Position numbers and translations under genes: made by a program. From Methylacidiphilum caldifontis (GTDB lineage Bacteria > Verrucomicrobiota > Verrucomicrobiia > Methylacidiphilales > Methylacidiphilaceae), in the NCBI RefSeq assembly GCF_017310505.1, contig NZ_CP065957.1:1612001-1676000 (forward strand): a stretch of DNA of 64,000 nt, in the 5' to 3' direction. Shown here piece after piece: positions 1-9,564 of the stretch. The notes under the pieces were generated by a model. The model was given only the letters and a program-made list of their open reading frames with translations. It searched no databases and had not been told where the DNA came from. The number at the start of each line of letters is the position of its first letter. Position 1 is the first letter of the stretch.

Positions 1-901
1 GCCAGAGTGCTGTCCAGAAAGAGTCTAAAGACATCTCTTGCATGCAACTCTTGGCTCTTTCTAGAATAGCGAATGCAGCATGACCTTCATTAAGATGGCA
101 GATATTGCATTTTATACCCAACTTGGAAAGAAGTTTCCACCCCCCTATGCCTAAGGCAATTTCTTGCAAAATACGCATTTCATTATCCCCTCCATACAGG
201 GTACCAGTTATCGTTCTATCCGATGGGATATTTGCAGGATCATTGCTATCAAGCAGATAAAGAAACACTCTGCCCACAATGACGTACCAGGGGCGTAAGG
301 TGAGAACTCTTCCGGGCAACTGCACTTCTACGGAAAACCATTCTCCTGATTCATTTCTTAGTGGGAAAACGGGTAAGAGCGCAGGATCATTGTAGGGATA
401 AAATTCAATTTGCTCACCCTTGGAATCAATAAGTTGACGAAAATAACCTTGTTGATAAAGAAGTCCAATACCGACAACCGGAAGACCAAGATCACTCGCA
501 GCTTTCAAATAATCTCCGGCAAGGATTCCTAATCCTCCAGAATAGATGGGCAGTTCTTCGCCAAGTCCAAACTCCATGCTGAAATAAGCAATATTATCTT
601 TAAAATGGGGAAAATTTTCTTCAAACCAGGTTTTATGTTCAAAATATTTCTTTCTTTCTTCTAACTGACATTTAAATAGGCTTTGGAATTCAGAATCTTG
701 ACTGAGATCTGTCATTTTCTCTTTAGATAAACTTTCAAGGATGAACCAGGGATTACTTGTTGCGTCCCAAAGCTTGGGATCTATTTTTCGCCAAAGCCTT
801 CTTGATCCTGAAACAGTATGCCATAACATGTCTGAGGCAAGATCTTCTAAGCCTTTTAACTCTTCGGGAATTTCAGGAAAAAGGTAGCGTTGGGATATCA
901 T
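1..901 (-). CDS. glgP: alpha-glucan (glycogen) phosphorylase, N-terminal part
   Basis: Releases glucose-1-phosphate from stored glycogen in the cytoplasm. The reading frame is open to the left edge of the window, so only about the first 300 residues are present. The start is ATG at 901, preceded by a good AGGAG ribosome site. The N-terminus looks like the DUF3417 domain found in the archaeal/thermophile type of phosphorylase. It is followed by YFSMEFGL, IYSGGLGILAGD and HLNEGHAAF, typical of the catalytic fold. The PLP-binding lysine lies beyond the edge. It is divergent from the antiporter gene, with about 155 bp between them. Confidence 0.9.
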   Translation of the reverse strand, partial: MISQRYLFPEIPEELKGLEDLASDMLWHTVSGSRRLWRKIDPKLWDATSNPWFILESLSKEKMTDLSQDSEFQSLFKCQLEERKKYFEHKTWFEENFPHFKDNIAYFSMEFGLGEELPIYSGGLGILAGDYLKAASDLGLPVVGIGLLYQQGYFRQLIDSKGEQIEFYPYNDPALLPVFPLRNESGEWFSVEVQLPGRVLTLRPWYVIVGRVFLYLLDSNDPANIPSDRTITGTLYGGDNEMRILQEIALGIGGWKLLSKLGIKCNICHLNEGHAAFAILERAKSCMQEMSLDSFWTALW

Positions 902-1057
902 GGGCGATCTCCTTTTTTTGATTGCTATCCAAGAGAATCAGGAAAGAAAACATTGAAAAATTATGGTTTAGAATTTTACTATAAGCCACTTAATATAAAA
1001 ACTTAAGAGAAACTTTAATGTTGCGAATTTTTTGAATAAGAGAACAGCAAAAATTAT

Positions 1058-2206
1058 ATGGAATTTTTAGGAAAAACAAACGTTACCCTCAAATACAAGG
1101 ACAAAAAAAAATTTCTTTTATTGTTCCTTTCTCATAAGGCCCTCTTTTTTTCCCTCTTTTCTTTTCTTGTATTGTTTTTTTTAATTAAAGACAAATTTCA
1201 TAAGATAGAAAGTCATTGGGAATTCTTCGTGGGATTGATCTGGTTTTTTAGCCTTGTTTTGTCCAATGCGTTTGTATCTGTCAAACATGCAGAAAAACTC
1301 GCACACCATTTTGGAGAACCCTATGGATCATTGATTCTAACCATTGCTGCCACTGCCATTGAATTTTCCTCTATTTGGGATGTCATGTCTACAAATGTGA
1401 AAAATTTAACTTTTCCACGTGATACCGTTTATTCGATCATAATGATTGTCTTGGGAGGAGTGGTGGGTATAACCCTGCTTGTTGGAGGCATCTATCATAA
1501 GGAACAGAAAATCAATCTGGAAGGATCAAAAGCTTTTCTTAGCGTTATTGTTCCAATGGCCGTTTTAATTTTGATTCTTCCTAATTTTACCCGTTCTAGT
1601 CCTGGGCCCACATTTTCAAAATTTCAAACCTTTTTCTATATCTTTGCTTGCCTTTTCCTTTATCTGATTTTTCTGGTTGTCCAAACGGTAAGTCATAGAA
1701 AATATTTTCTTTTGGATGATCTTGATGCCCTTAAAGAAGAAAGCAGAAAAGAAAAAAAGTTCGCTTTATATCATGGGATAATGCTTATTGTTTCGCTTCT
1801 AGGTGTGGTTTTTTTTGCTGAAAAATTATCTTTTTCTATCAATTATGCTATAGAAAATTTTAAAACTCCAAAAGTTGTTGGTGGCTTTATTGTCGCTTCG
1901 CTTGTGTTGCTTCCTGAATCCATGACAGCCATTAAAGCTGCTATTCATAACAGCCTTCAAAAATCGATGAATATCCTTTTAGGCTCGGTATGCGCGACCA
2001 TCGGATTAACCCTTCCCTTGCTTCTGAGCATAGGTTTGTTAAACAACAGTTCAATAATACTGGGTCTTGGACAAGTAGAAGCTACCTTGCTGCTGTTGAC
2101 TCTTCTTCTTTGTCAGATCACTTTCTCTGGAACAAAAACAAATATATTGCAGGGTGCAGCCCATCTCCTGCTCTTTTTATCATATTTTATTATGATGTTT
2201 GATTGA
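1058..2206 (+). CDS. Ca2+/H+ antiporter, ChaA-like (CaCA superfamily)
   Basis: Predicted inner-membrane cation/proton exchanger of 382 residues with about ten to eleven hydrophobic segments. The two inverted alpha-repeats of the family are visible: EPYGSLILTIAATAIEFSSI near residue 88 and LLPESMTAIKAAIHNSLQKS near residue 285. Each carries the acidic residue used for cation binding. A charged loop, DDLDALKEESRKEKK, separates the halves at about residue 220, as expected for this family. The length fits ChaA/y4hA-type proteins. The substrate (Ca2+, possibly Na+ or K+) cannot be decided from sequence. Confidence 0.88.
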   Translation: MEFLGKTNVTLKYKDKKKFLLLFLSHKALFFSLFSFLVLFFLIKDKFHKIESHWEFFVGLIWFFSLVLSNAFVSVKHAEKLAHHFGEPYGSLILTIAATAIEFSSIWDVMSTNVKNLTFPRDTVYSIIMIVLGGVVGITLLVGGIYHKEQKINLEGSKAFLSVIVPMAVLILILPNFTRSSPGPTFSKFQTFFYIFACLFLYLIFLVVQTVSHRKYFLLDDLDALKEESRKEKKFALYHGIMLIVSLLGVVFFAEKLSFSINYAIENFKTPKVVGGFIVASLVLLPESMTAIKAAIHNSLQKSMNILLGSVCATIGLTLPLLLSIGLLNNSSIILGLGQVEATLLLLTLLLCQITFSGTKTNILQGAAHLLLFLSYFIMMFD

Positions 2207-2254
2207 GTCTTAAAGAAAATTATTCTTCAGAGAATGCTAGCAGGGAATCTAGTC

Positions 2255-4600
2255 TCAATGAGTCGAATGATTTTGTGATTCTATTTCTTTTCTCAATAGA
2301 TGAGCGGCCTCAACCATATTTTTCAGAGAGGGTATGACTTCTTCATAACTGCGAGTTTTAAGACCACAATCAGGATTTACCCATAAAGATTCCTTTGGGA
2401 AAACAGAAAGGGCTTTTCTCAGGATAGCAAGTATTTCTTCAGTGGTTGGGATCCTTGGAGAATGGATGTCCCAAACCCCCAGACCGATATCATTAGGATA
2501 TCTGAACCGTACAAAAGAATCAATCAGTTCAAGGTTTGATCGAGAAGCTTCAAGGGATATGACATCGGCATCGAGTTTCGCAATGGCTTCAATAATGTCC
2601 CCAAATTCAGAGTAACACATATGCGTATGAATCTGGGTGGAATCTTCGACACAGCAGGAAGCGATGCGGAAGCATTCAATAGCCCACTGCAAGTAGTCAT
2701 TCCAATCGATCTTACGCAAAGGCAACCCTTCTCTTAAAGCGGGTTCGTCGATCTGAATCACTCCCAGGCCATTTTGTTCAAGCTCCTTGACTTCATCCCT
2801 GATTGCCAAAGCGATCTGTTTTGCAGTTGTTTTTCTGGGCTGGTCGTCTCGTACAAAGCTCCATTGCAAAATGGTCACAGGTCCTGTAAGCATTCCTTTC
2901 ATGGGTTTTGTTGTAATCGATTGGGCAAACTTGGACCATTTTATGGTCATCGGCATCTGCCTTGAAACATCCCCATAGATAATAGGAGGTTTAACACAGC
3001 GGGAACCATAACTTTGGACCCAACCATTTTCGGTGATGAGAAAACCTTTTAGCTTTTCACCGAAATATTCAACCATATCCGATCTCTCAAATTCACCATG
3101 GACTAAGACATCCAGGCCTATCTCTTCTTGCAATTGAACAACTTTCCTGATCTCTTCTTGAATGAACTGATCGTATTGTTCTTCTGCAATATGTCCAAGC
3201 CGATACTGAGAGCGTATTTTTCTTACTTCTGCCGTCTGAGGAAAAGAGCCAATAGTTGTAGTGGGAAAAAGTGGAAGACCAAGTTTTTTGGCTTGAAGTT
3301 CTTTTCTTTGTCGATAAGGACTTTTTCTAGAAAGATCTGTTTCTTTTAAGGCTGCTAGCCTTTCTTTAACAGATGGATCATGAATTAATCCACTTGTCTT
3401 TCTTTGTTCTATAGCTTTTTGGTTTTCTTTATATTGATCGTCATTCTGGTAATTTTCTCTCAAGGCAAGAGTGGCGAGTGTGCTCAGTTCTTCTATTTTT
3501 TCATCAGCAAAGGCAAGCCAATTCCTGATCTCTGCGTTTATCTTTTTTTCTTCCTTCAAAGATACAGGAACAAAGTGTAAAGAGCAGGAAGGGGCTAGCC
3601 AAAGAAGTTCAGCTGGAATGAACTCTAGAGTATGATGAATAATTTTGAGGGATTGCGAAAAATCATTTTTCCAAACATTTCTTCCATCGATGATTCCCAG
3701 GGAAAGAACCTTGTTTTTATCCCAACTTTGAAGCAAACCCTGGAGTTCATGACCGGCACGGGTGCAATCGTAATGGAGACCATCAATAGGAATAGAGCAC
3801 ACTATTTCTCTATTTTCTTTTAGGGCACCAAAATAAGTCGCCAAAAGAATTTTGAGTGAAGGGGCTGCCAGTTTGAGTCGTGGATAGATTTCATAAAAGG
3901 CTTTCTGCCATTCCGAAGAAATATCTAGAGTCAAAATGGGCTCATCAAGCTCAACCCAATCCGCTCCCAAACTATAAAATTCTTTCAGAATTTCTTCATA
4001 GATGGGAATGATTTTTGCGATCAGTTCATCATTCTTGATTGAAGGATCTTTTTTCTTGCCCAGGAAAAGAAATGAGATAGGCCCTAAAAGTATGGGTTTG
4101 GAGAGATAGCCAAGAAACTTTGCCTGTTTAAATTCTTCAAAAGGTTTTGTTGAAGATAAAGAAAAATGCTGATCTTTCTCAAATTCAGGAACGATGTAGT
4201 GGTAATTCGTATCGAACCACTTGGTCATTTCCATGGGATGAGGAAGAAGAGAAGGATCCTGGCCTTGCCGAGATTTTTCCATACCCCTAGCCATGGTAAA
4301 AAGAAGATCCAAGGAGACAGGGCCGTTACTCTTAAAGCGCTTTGGAACAGCACCGACAAGACATAAAGTATCTAGAACATGGTCATAGAAGCTGAAATCA
4401 TTTGATGAAATAATGGATAATTGGGCCTTATGCTGCTTTTCCCAAGATTCTTTTTTGATGGATTCTGCTGTTTGTATAAGTTCGTGAAGCGAGCTTTTCC
4501 CTTTCCAATAAGACTCTAAAGCAAACTTAAGTTGCCGGCGAGAGCCAATTCGGGGATAACCTAGGATATGAGTATGAAGGCGATTATTGGAATTTGTCAT
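2255..4600 (-). CDS. metE: cobalamin-independent methionine synthase
   Basis: Transfers a methyl group from 5-methyltetrahydropteroyltri-L-glutamate to homocysteine, the last step of methionine synthesis. It has 781 residues, close to the usual 750-790. The N-terminal duplicated barrel begins with LGYPRIGSRRQLKFALESYW. The catalytic half carries TTTIGSFPQT, HGEFERSDMVEYFGE, and the zinc ligands in IHTHMCYSEFGDI (His, Cys) and WVNPDCGLKTRSYEE (Cys). The gene is divergent from rsmA with a 106-bp gap. That gap shows no recognisable SAM or cobalamin riboswitch. Confidence 0.97.
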   Translation of the reverse strand: MTNSNNRLHTHILGYPRIGSRRQLKFALESYWKGKSSLHELIQTAESIKKESWEKQHKAQLSIISSNDFSFYDHVLDTLCLVGAVPKRFKSNGPVSLDLLFTMARGMEKSRQGQDPSLLPHPMEMTKWFDTNYHYIVPEFEKDQHFSLSSTKPFEEFKQAKFLGYLSKPILLGPISFLFLGKKKDPSIKNDELIAKIIPIYEEILKEFYSLGADWVELDEPILTLDISSEWQKAFYEIYPRLKLAAPSLKILLATYFGALKENREIVCSIPIDGLHYDCTRAGHELQGLLQSWDKNKVLSLGIIDGRNVWKNDFSQSLKIIHHTLEFIPAELLWLAPSCSLHFVPVSLKEEKKINAEIRNWLAFADEKIEELSTLATLALRENYQNDDQYKENQKAIEQRKTSGLIHDPSVKERLAALKETDLSRKSPYRQRKELQAKKLGLPLFPTTTIGSFPQTAEVRKIRSQYRLGHIAEEQYDQFIQEEIRKVVQLQEEIGLDVLVHGEFERSDMVEYFGEKLKGFLITENGWVQSYGSRCVKPPIIYGDVSRQMPMTIKWSKFAQSITTKPMKGMLTGPVTILQWSFVRDDQPRKTTAKQIALAIRDEVKELEQNGLGVIQIDEPALREGLPLRKIDWNDYLQWAIECFRIASCCVEDSTQIHTHMCYSEFGDIIEAIAKLDADVISLEASRSNLELIDSFVRFRYPNDIGLGVWDIHSPRIPTTEEILAILRKALSVFPKESLWVNPDCGLKTRSYEEVIPSLKNMVEAAHLLRKEIESQNHSTH

Positions 4601-4706
4601 AGATACTATCCGTTAAAATTAAGATAATTGAATGAAAAATATGAGGATAACCACCTTGTTTGTAAAGTACTGTATCGGAATTTTTTAAATATATTATTTT
4701 ACCCTT

Positions 4707-5552
4707 TTGAGAAATCCTGTCATTTTAATTGAGAACGTGACATTGTTTCAGATTAAAAGTTTATTGTCTTCTTATCATCTTTCACCGAAAAAGAAATGGG
4801 GTCAGAATTTTCTTATTGATCAAAACTTGGCCAAATTGATCGTCAAGGAAACTCTTCAAGGATTGTCTTTACCAAAAGAAGTCTATGAAATTGGTCCTGG
4901 CCTAGGATCTTTGACTGAGTTCTTTTTGCAGGAAGATGTTTTTCTAAAAGCTATTGAAATAGACAGGGGCTTTTGTAAGGTCCTGTTCGATAGATATGGT
5001 GCTAACCATCGGTTTGAACTTATTGAAGCTAATGTTCTCGATTATCTTTTCCCACAGATTAAAAATGATAAAATCCTGGTAGGTAATCTGCCTTATAACA
5101 TATCCAGTCTTTTGTTGGCCAAGCTTGCCCTTCTTTCTGAACCTTTTCCCAGAATGGTCTTCACGGTACAACATGAAGTTGCTTTAAGGCTAATGGCAAA
5201 AATAAAAACCAAAGATTTTGGAGCGTTATCTGTTCTTATGCAGAATTTTTTTAATATTCGAAGGATTAGAAAAATTCCCAAAGAAGTGTTTTATCCCGCT
5301 CCTAGAGTAGAATCAGCCATTCTCTTTCTTGAACCTAAAGATACGGCTTTAACCATGACTGAGCCCGACAAGTATGCCTTTTATGCTTTTGTAAGAAAAT
5401 GTTTTTCTCAGCGAAGGAAAAAATTAGCCAAGAATATAGGCCTTTCTTTAGAAGAAAGACCAGAGGAAATTCCTCCTGGAGATTGGGTGATTCTATGGAA
5501 GGAATTAAAAAAATCCCGTATAGAGAAAAAAGTGGGTAGCTGTATAAACTAA
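4707..5552 (+). CDS. rsmA: 16S rRNA dimethyladenosine transferase
   Basis: Dimethylates the two adjacent adenines near the 3' end of 16S rRNA (KsgA family). Motifs: KKKWGQNFLIDQNLAKLIV, the SAM-binding motif YEIGPGLGSLTEFF, and the catalytic GNLPYNISS. The C-terminal helical domain has the RKCFSQRRKKLAKN segment. The longest frame begins at a TTG (4707) without a convincing ribosome site. A GTG at 4737 or TTG at 4743 are alternatives closer to the conserved start, so the true N-terminus is uncertain by about a dozen residues. Confidence 0.95.
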   Translation: MRNPVILIENVTLFQIKSLLSSYHLSPKKKWGQNFLIDQNLAKLIVKETLQGLSLPKEVYEIGPGLGSLTEFFLQEDVFLKAIEIDRGFCKVLFDRYGANHRFELIEANVLDYLFPQIKNDKILVGNLPYNISSLLLAKLALLSEPFPRMVFTVQHEVALRLMAKIKTKDFGALSVLMQNFFNIRRIRKIPKEVFYPAPRVESAILFLEPKDTALTMTEPDKYAFYAFVRKCFSQRRKKLAKNIGLSLEERPEEIPPGDWVILWKELKKSRIEKKVGSCIN

Positions 5553-5617
5553 ACTTTATTTCCGTATTATTTTGTTTTCATATTAAAAGCACAAAACAAA
5601 TATGCACAGGTTTTTTT

Positions 5618-5770
5618 ATGAACGAAGATAAACCAGAAAAAAAAGATAATCCCCAGAAGAGAAAAGCGGTAGCAGCCGAAAATATTTATTTTTTTATTAT
5701 CATGTTTTTGATCGGCCTACTTTTTGTATTCTTGATCTTTTCGGTAATAAACAAAAAAAGTTATATGTAA
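5618..5770 (+). CDS. 50-residue single-pass membrane microprotein A
   Basis: A short frame of 50 codons, ATG at 5618 to TAA at 5770. A polar, Lys/Glu-rich N-terminus of about 20 residues (MNEDKPEKKDNPQKRKAVAA) precedes one hydrophobic segment (IYFFIIMFLIGLLFVFLIF). A short tail with KKS follows. It is very similar in length, layout and sequence to the next frame 42 bp downstream, which is the main support that both are expressed genes. The family is not recognised. Size and topology are compatible with an accessory subunit of a membrane complex, but nothing in the neighbourhood identifies a partner. Confidence 0.7.
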   Translation: MNEDKPEKKDNPQKRKAVAAENIYFFIIMFLIGLLFVFLIFSVINKKSYM

Positions 5771-5812
5771 AAAAAACTTTTTATTTTGCTTAAATGACAT
5801 TAACATAATGTC

Positions 5813-5965
5813 ATGTCATCAAAAGAAGATCCAGCCAATCGTCGAAAGAAAACGATCTCTTCGGGAGATATTTATTTCTTTATTATAATGTTTGCAATAG
5901 GCCTTTTGTTTCTATTTCTTGCTTTTTCGGTTATCAGCAAAAGTACTGTCCATGTTCATGGATAA
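5813..5965 (+). CDS. 50-residue single-pass membrane microprotein B, paralogue of A
   Basis: A second 50-codon frame, ATG at 5813 to TAA at 5965. A charged N-terminus (MSSKEDPANRRKKT) is followed by IYFFIIMFAIGLLFLFLAF and a short tail, SVISKSTVHVHG. The shared core with microprotein A is IYFFIIMF-IGLLF-FL-FSVI-K-S, so the pair arose by tandem duplication and the protein sequence has been kept. Function is unknown. Read-through from rsmA upstream is possible. The exopolyphosphatase gene starts 88 bp downstream and could share a transcript. Confidence 0.7.
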   Translation: MSSKEDPANRRKKTISSGDIYFFIIMFAIGLLFLFLAFSVISKSTVHVHG

Positions 5966-6053
5966 AAACTTCAAAGATAGTTTCTGGAGGCCTTAAACAA
6001 GAGATCTTTTGTGCTTTTTTTAAAGGGTAAAAGTCTCTTATAATATTTTTCCA

Positions 6054-7535
6054 ATGGATCTGGCTGCATCGGTAGACATAGGCTCACATAGTTTTCATTT
6101 GCTCGTCGTTCAAGTGGAAAACGAATCGATCCGACCAATCGACAAAATTAGAGATCCCGTTTCTCTTGCAGCAGGTTTAGATGAGAACAGGTATCTAAGC
6201 CAAGAATCCATATCAAGAGCTGTAGATACTCTGCGTCGATTCGGAGAAAGGATAAGATTGATTCCTCCTCATCGAGTTAGAGCGGTGGGTACAAATACCC
6301 TTCGCATAGCAAAAAATAGAGAAGAATTTATCAAATGTGCAGAACCAGCCTTAGGTCATCAAATCGATATCATCTCTGGCCATGAAGAAGCTCGTCTTAT
6401 CTATCTTGGGGTTGCTCATTGCATGGAAGATGATGCTCAAAAAAGGCTAGTTGTAGACATTGGGGGAGGGAGTACTGAACTTATATTAGGAGAAGGATTT
6501 TCAGCTCGTCGAGTAGAAAGTCTTTATATCGGGTGTGTGAGCTTATCTAAAGCTTTTTTCCCCGACGGATTCATTACCCCTTCTCGATTGAGAAATGCTG
6601 AAATTATGGCTTTACAAGAATTAGAACCGATAGCAAACACTTTCAAGAAACATGGTTGGCAGAGGACGATTGGATCCAGTGGTACGATTTTAGCTATTCA
6701 AGAAGCTGTACTGGCTGAGGGTTGGTCGAAGAGTGGTATTAGTGCTTTATCGTTGAAAAAATTAAGAAAACATCTTTTAGCTGCAGGCAGCCTAGAGCAG
6801 CTTTCACTTAAAGGAGTGGACTCTGACAGAAAGCAAGTTTTACTGGGTGGATTTGCTATCCTTTCAGCAATTTTTGAGTCTCTTTCTCTGGAGGTGATGG
6901 AAGTTTCGTCGGGTGCTCTTAGGGAAGGGGTAATCTATGATTTGTTGGGCAGGCTTTACCAAAAAGATATTAGGGAGAAAACGGTAAAAGAGCTCATGAA
7001 CCGCTTCCAGGTTGATAAAGCTCAAGCAGAAAGGGTTCGTGCTGTGAGCTGCAGTCTTTATGAAAAAGTTAAAAAAGACTGGAAAATAGAAGGGGATTTT
7101 CAAAGAAGAATGATTATTTGGGCTTCACTCCTTCATGAAATAGGTCTGTTTGTTTCTTATAGTCAATATCACAAACATGGACAATACCTTTTAAATCACC
7201 TGGATATGCCAGGTTTTTCTCTTAGAGATCAACAATGGCTTTCTTTGCTTGTACGCTGCCATAGAAGAAAGTTTCCGCTTTCAGAGCTTCAATTGTTAAG
7301 GCCCGAAGATCGAGAGGCGCTAAGAAAGCTTGGAGTTTTATTAAGACTGGCTGTCTTGCTTAATAGAGTTCGCAGTGATGATGAAATCCCTCAGATAGAT
7401 ATAAAAGTGAACTCTAACCTCATTAAGCTGACATTTCCAGAAGGGTGGCTTCAAAACCACCCGCTGACTACAGCTGATTTAGCCACCGAAGCAAATTATT
7501 TGATCGGTGCGGGTTTTTTCTTGCAATATAGCTGA
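6054..7535 (+). CDS. exopolyphosphatase / guanosine pentaphosphate phosphohydrolase
   Basis: Ppx/GppA family enzyme that trims phosphate from polyphosphate or pppGpp. 493 residues. The ASKHA ATPase fold shows its phosphate-binding motifs: DIGSHSFHLLVVQ near the start and VVDIGGGSTELILGEG near residue 135. A glycine motif IGSSGTI lies near 205 and SSGALREGVIYDLL near 285. The C-terminal third is an HD-like helical domain (ASLLHEIGLF and KHGQYLLNH), as in long Ppx proteins. It runs convergently into zwf with only 10 bp between stop codons. Confidence 0.92.
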   Translation: MDLAASVDIGSHSFHLLVVQVENESIRPIDKIRDPVSLAAGLDENRYLSQESISRAVDTLRRFGERIRLIPPHRVRAVGTNTLRIAKNREEFIKCAEPALGHQIDIISGHEEARLIYLGVAHCMEDDAQKRLVVDIGGGSTELILGEGFSARRVESLYIGCVSLSKAFFPDGFITPSRLRNAEIMALQELEPIANTFKKHGWQRTIGSSGTILAIQEAVLAEGWSKSGISALSLKKLRKHLLAAGSLEQLSLKGVDSDRKQVLLGGFAILSAIFESLSLEVMEVSSGALREGVIYDLLGRLYQKDIREKTVKELMNRFQVDKAQAERVRAVSCSLYEKVKKDWKIEGDFQRRMIIWASLLHEIGLFVSYSQYHKHGQYLLNHLDMPGFSLRDQQWLSLLVRCHRRKFPLSELQLLRPEDREALRKLGVLLRLAVLLNRVRSDDEIPQIDIKVNSNLIKLTFPEGWLQNHPLTTADLATEANYLIGAGFFLQYS

Positions 7536-7545
7536 CTTTTTTGGC

Positions 7546-9063
7546 TCAGTACCCTCCTTCATACCAACTTTTCCCGTCTTTAGCTATAAGCACTTGCGCC
7601 GATTCTGGTCCCCAGCTTCCAGCTGGATAATTAGGAAAATCAATCGGAGGAGTGTTCTCCCAGAATTCAAGAATAGGATCAACAATAGACCAAGCCGCTT
7701 GTGCCTGGTCAGCGCGCATGAATAAAGTTCCATCACCAATAATAACATCCCTCAGAAGGGTTTCGTAAGCTTCAGGAGAACCTTTCTTGAACGCCTCTTG
7801 GTACTTAAATTGAAGATTGACTGGGCTTAAACGAATAACGGGGCCGGGAATTTTTGCATGGAATACCAATGAGATACTCTCCTCGGGTTGGATATTCAGG
7901 ATCATTCTGTTAGGTAACCATTGGTCAAGAGCCCGAGCTGGGAATGCTTGATGAGGAATGGGCTTTAAAGTGACGACTATTTGGGTAACCCTTTTGGCTA
8001 GCCTTTTACCGGTCCTCAAATAAAAAGGAACATTCTGCCAGCGCCAGTTATCAATAAAAAGCTTGATAGCGGCAAAAGTTTCAGTGGAAGAATCGGATTT
8101 AACCCCTGGTTCTTCCCTATAAGCGACGACTTCTTTACCTTTTATCCATCCCCTGCCGTATTGTCCCCGTACAGCAATCTGGTGGACCTCGTCCGGAATG
8201 ATTTTTCTTACGGCATGAAGAACGTCTACTTTTTTATTGCGGATTTCATCAGAATCAAAGGAAACCGGGGGTTCCATCGCTATAAGGCAAAGAAGTTGGA
8301 GCATATGATTTTGCACCATATCCCGAAGGGCTCCAGCATGCTCATAGTACTCTCCTCGAAGTTCTACCCCGACTTCTTCGGCTACCGTAATTTGGACATG
8401 GTCGATGTAGCGACTATCCCAGATCGGTTCCCACCAAGCGTTAGCAAATCGCAGGGCAAGAATATTCTGGACGGTTTCTTTTCCAAGATAATGATCGATC
8501 CTAAAAATTTGAGATTCTTTAAACACTCTTCCAAGGCATTGGTCAAGCTCATTGGCGGACTTAAGATCATGGCCATAAGGCTTTTCAACAACAATTCGAG
8601 AATCTCCAGGAGCCAGAAATAACTGAGCGATGCCTATCTGGGAAACAACCGTTTTTATTAAGCTGGGAGAGACGGCTAGATAAAAAATCCAGTTAGGTTT
8701 TGTTTCCCACTTTGTTCCAATCTGTTCAAGGGTATGTTTTAATGATTCATAGAAAGCTGCTTCAGATAAATCGGCAATGAGATAAGATTCTATTTTTTCA
8801 GAAAAACATGACCACAGAGAACTATCATATTGGGGAGCAAACGTTTCAACTCCATTTCGAATATGTTCCCGATATTCTTCTAGGTTCATCGATTTCCTGT
8901 CTGCAGCGACTATGGCAAAATTCTCTGGAAGCCAATTTGATCTATACAAACTATAGAGTGCCGGGAAAAGCTTTCTCCAACTTAGATCTCCTGCTCCACC
9001 AAAAATGATGAAAATGGTCGCTGCGTTTTGATGGGATTTTTCATTGGTTAGGGTCGTTGTCAT
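7546..9063 (-). CDS. zwf: glucose-6-phosphate 1-dehydrogenase
   Basis: First enzyme of the oxidative pentose-phosphate route: glucose-6-phosphate to 6-phosphogluconolactone with reduction of NADP+. 505 residues, the normal bacterial size. The nucleotide-binding start IFGGAGDLSWRKLFPALY and the active-site signature RIDHYLGKETVQN are present, followed by the large beta+alpha domain with FYLRTGKRLAKR. The gene stands alone on the minus strand, without gnd or pgl next to it. The start is ATG at 9063. Confidence 0.97.
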   Translation of the reverse strand: MTTTLTNEKSHQNAATIFIIFGGAGDLSWRKLFPALYSLYRSNWLPENFAIVAADRKSMNLEEYREHIRNGVETFAPQYDSSLWSCFSEKIESYLIADLSEAAFYESLKHTLEQIGTKWETKPNWIFYLAVSPSLIKTVVSQIGIAQLFLAPGDSRIVVEKPYGHDLKSANELDQCLGRVFKESQIFRIDHYLGKETVQNILALRFANAWWEPIWDSRYIDHVQITVAEEVGVELRGEYYEHAGALRDMVQNHMLQLLCLIAMEPPVSFDSDEIRNKKVDVLHAVRKIIPDEVHQIAVRGQYGRGWIKGKEVVAYREEPGVKSDSSTETFAAIKLFIDNWRWQNVPFYLRTGKRLAKRVTQIVVTLKPIPHQAFPARALDQWLPNRMILNIQPEESISLVFHAKIPGPVIRLSPVNLQFKYQEAFKKGSPEAYETLLRDVIIGDGTLFMRADQAQAAWSIVDPILEFWENTPPIDFPNYPAGSWGPESAQVLIAKDGKSWYEGGY

Positions 9064-9189
9064 ATTCTTAAATACCCAAAATTATTAAATAAGACACAGG
9101 GTTCGTTGTAGATTAGAGAAAAAACAACACTTATATGAACCCTCTTTAAAGATATAAAGTTGCAAAAAAAAACATCTTTGGTTTTTCTT

Positions 9190-9564
9190 TTAGGGTATCT
9201 TTTTAAGAACAACGGGTTTGCCAAATACTTTATGGTTCGGATCGATGAGTTCATCTCCTCGGATGATCAACTGAGCAAAAACTTTATCCGCTGTTCCGAT
9301 TATAATTTTATTGTCCACAACTTTGTATTGTGCTTCCCATTCATCCTTTTCTTGGGGATTTGTAGCTGTTTTGGAACGACGTTCTCCCTTAACTTTACCC
9401 TCCTTGCTTAGGTAAAGAGTGATACAGGTCAGAGATCCATTTTCTTCATTCCAACATCCCGTATATTTGCCTTCAGGACTTGGAGATGAGGGTTGTCGAG
9501 AACAGTTAGCCGAAAAGAAAAGAGTCGTAGTCAATAAGGTCAAGGCTAAAAGAAGATGTTTCAT
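9190..9564 (-). CDS. small putative lipoprotein
   Basis: 124 residues. A Lys-led hydrophobic leader (MKHLLLALTLLTTTLFF) ends at SANC, a plausible though imperfect lipobox, so the mature protein probably begins at Cys21. The remainder is a compact beta-rich domain with YTGCWNEENGSLTCITLYL, containing two further cysteines. It lies just upstream of zwf on the same strand, 126 bp away. No family is recognised; a small envelope lipoprotein is as far as the sequence supports. Confidence 0.72.
   Translation of the reverse strand: MKHLLLALTLLTTTLFFSANCSRQPSSPSPEGKYTGCWNEENGSLTCITLYLSKEGKVKGERRSKTATNPQEKDEWEAQYKVVDNKIIIGTADKVFAQLIIRGDELIDPNHKVFGKPVVLKKIP

Noticed and set aside
4601-4706. Possible riboswitch upstream of metE
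   Set aside because: The 106-bp gap shows no conserved cobalamin-box or SAM-riboswitch core and no stable stem; it is plain AT-rich DNA.
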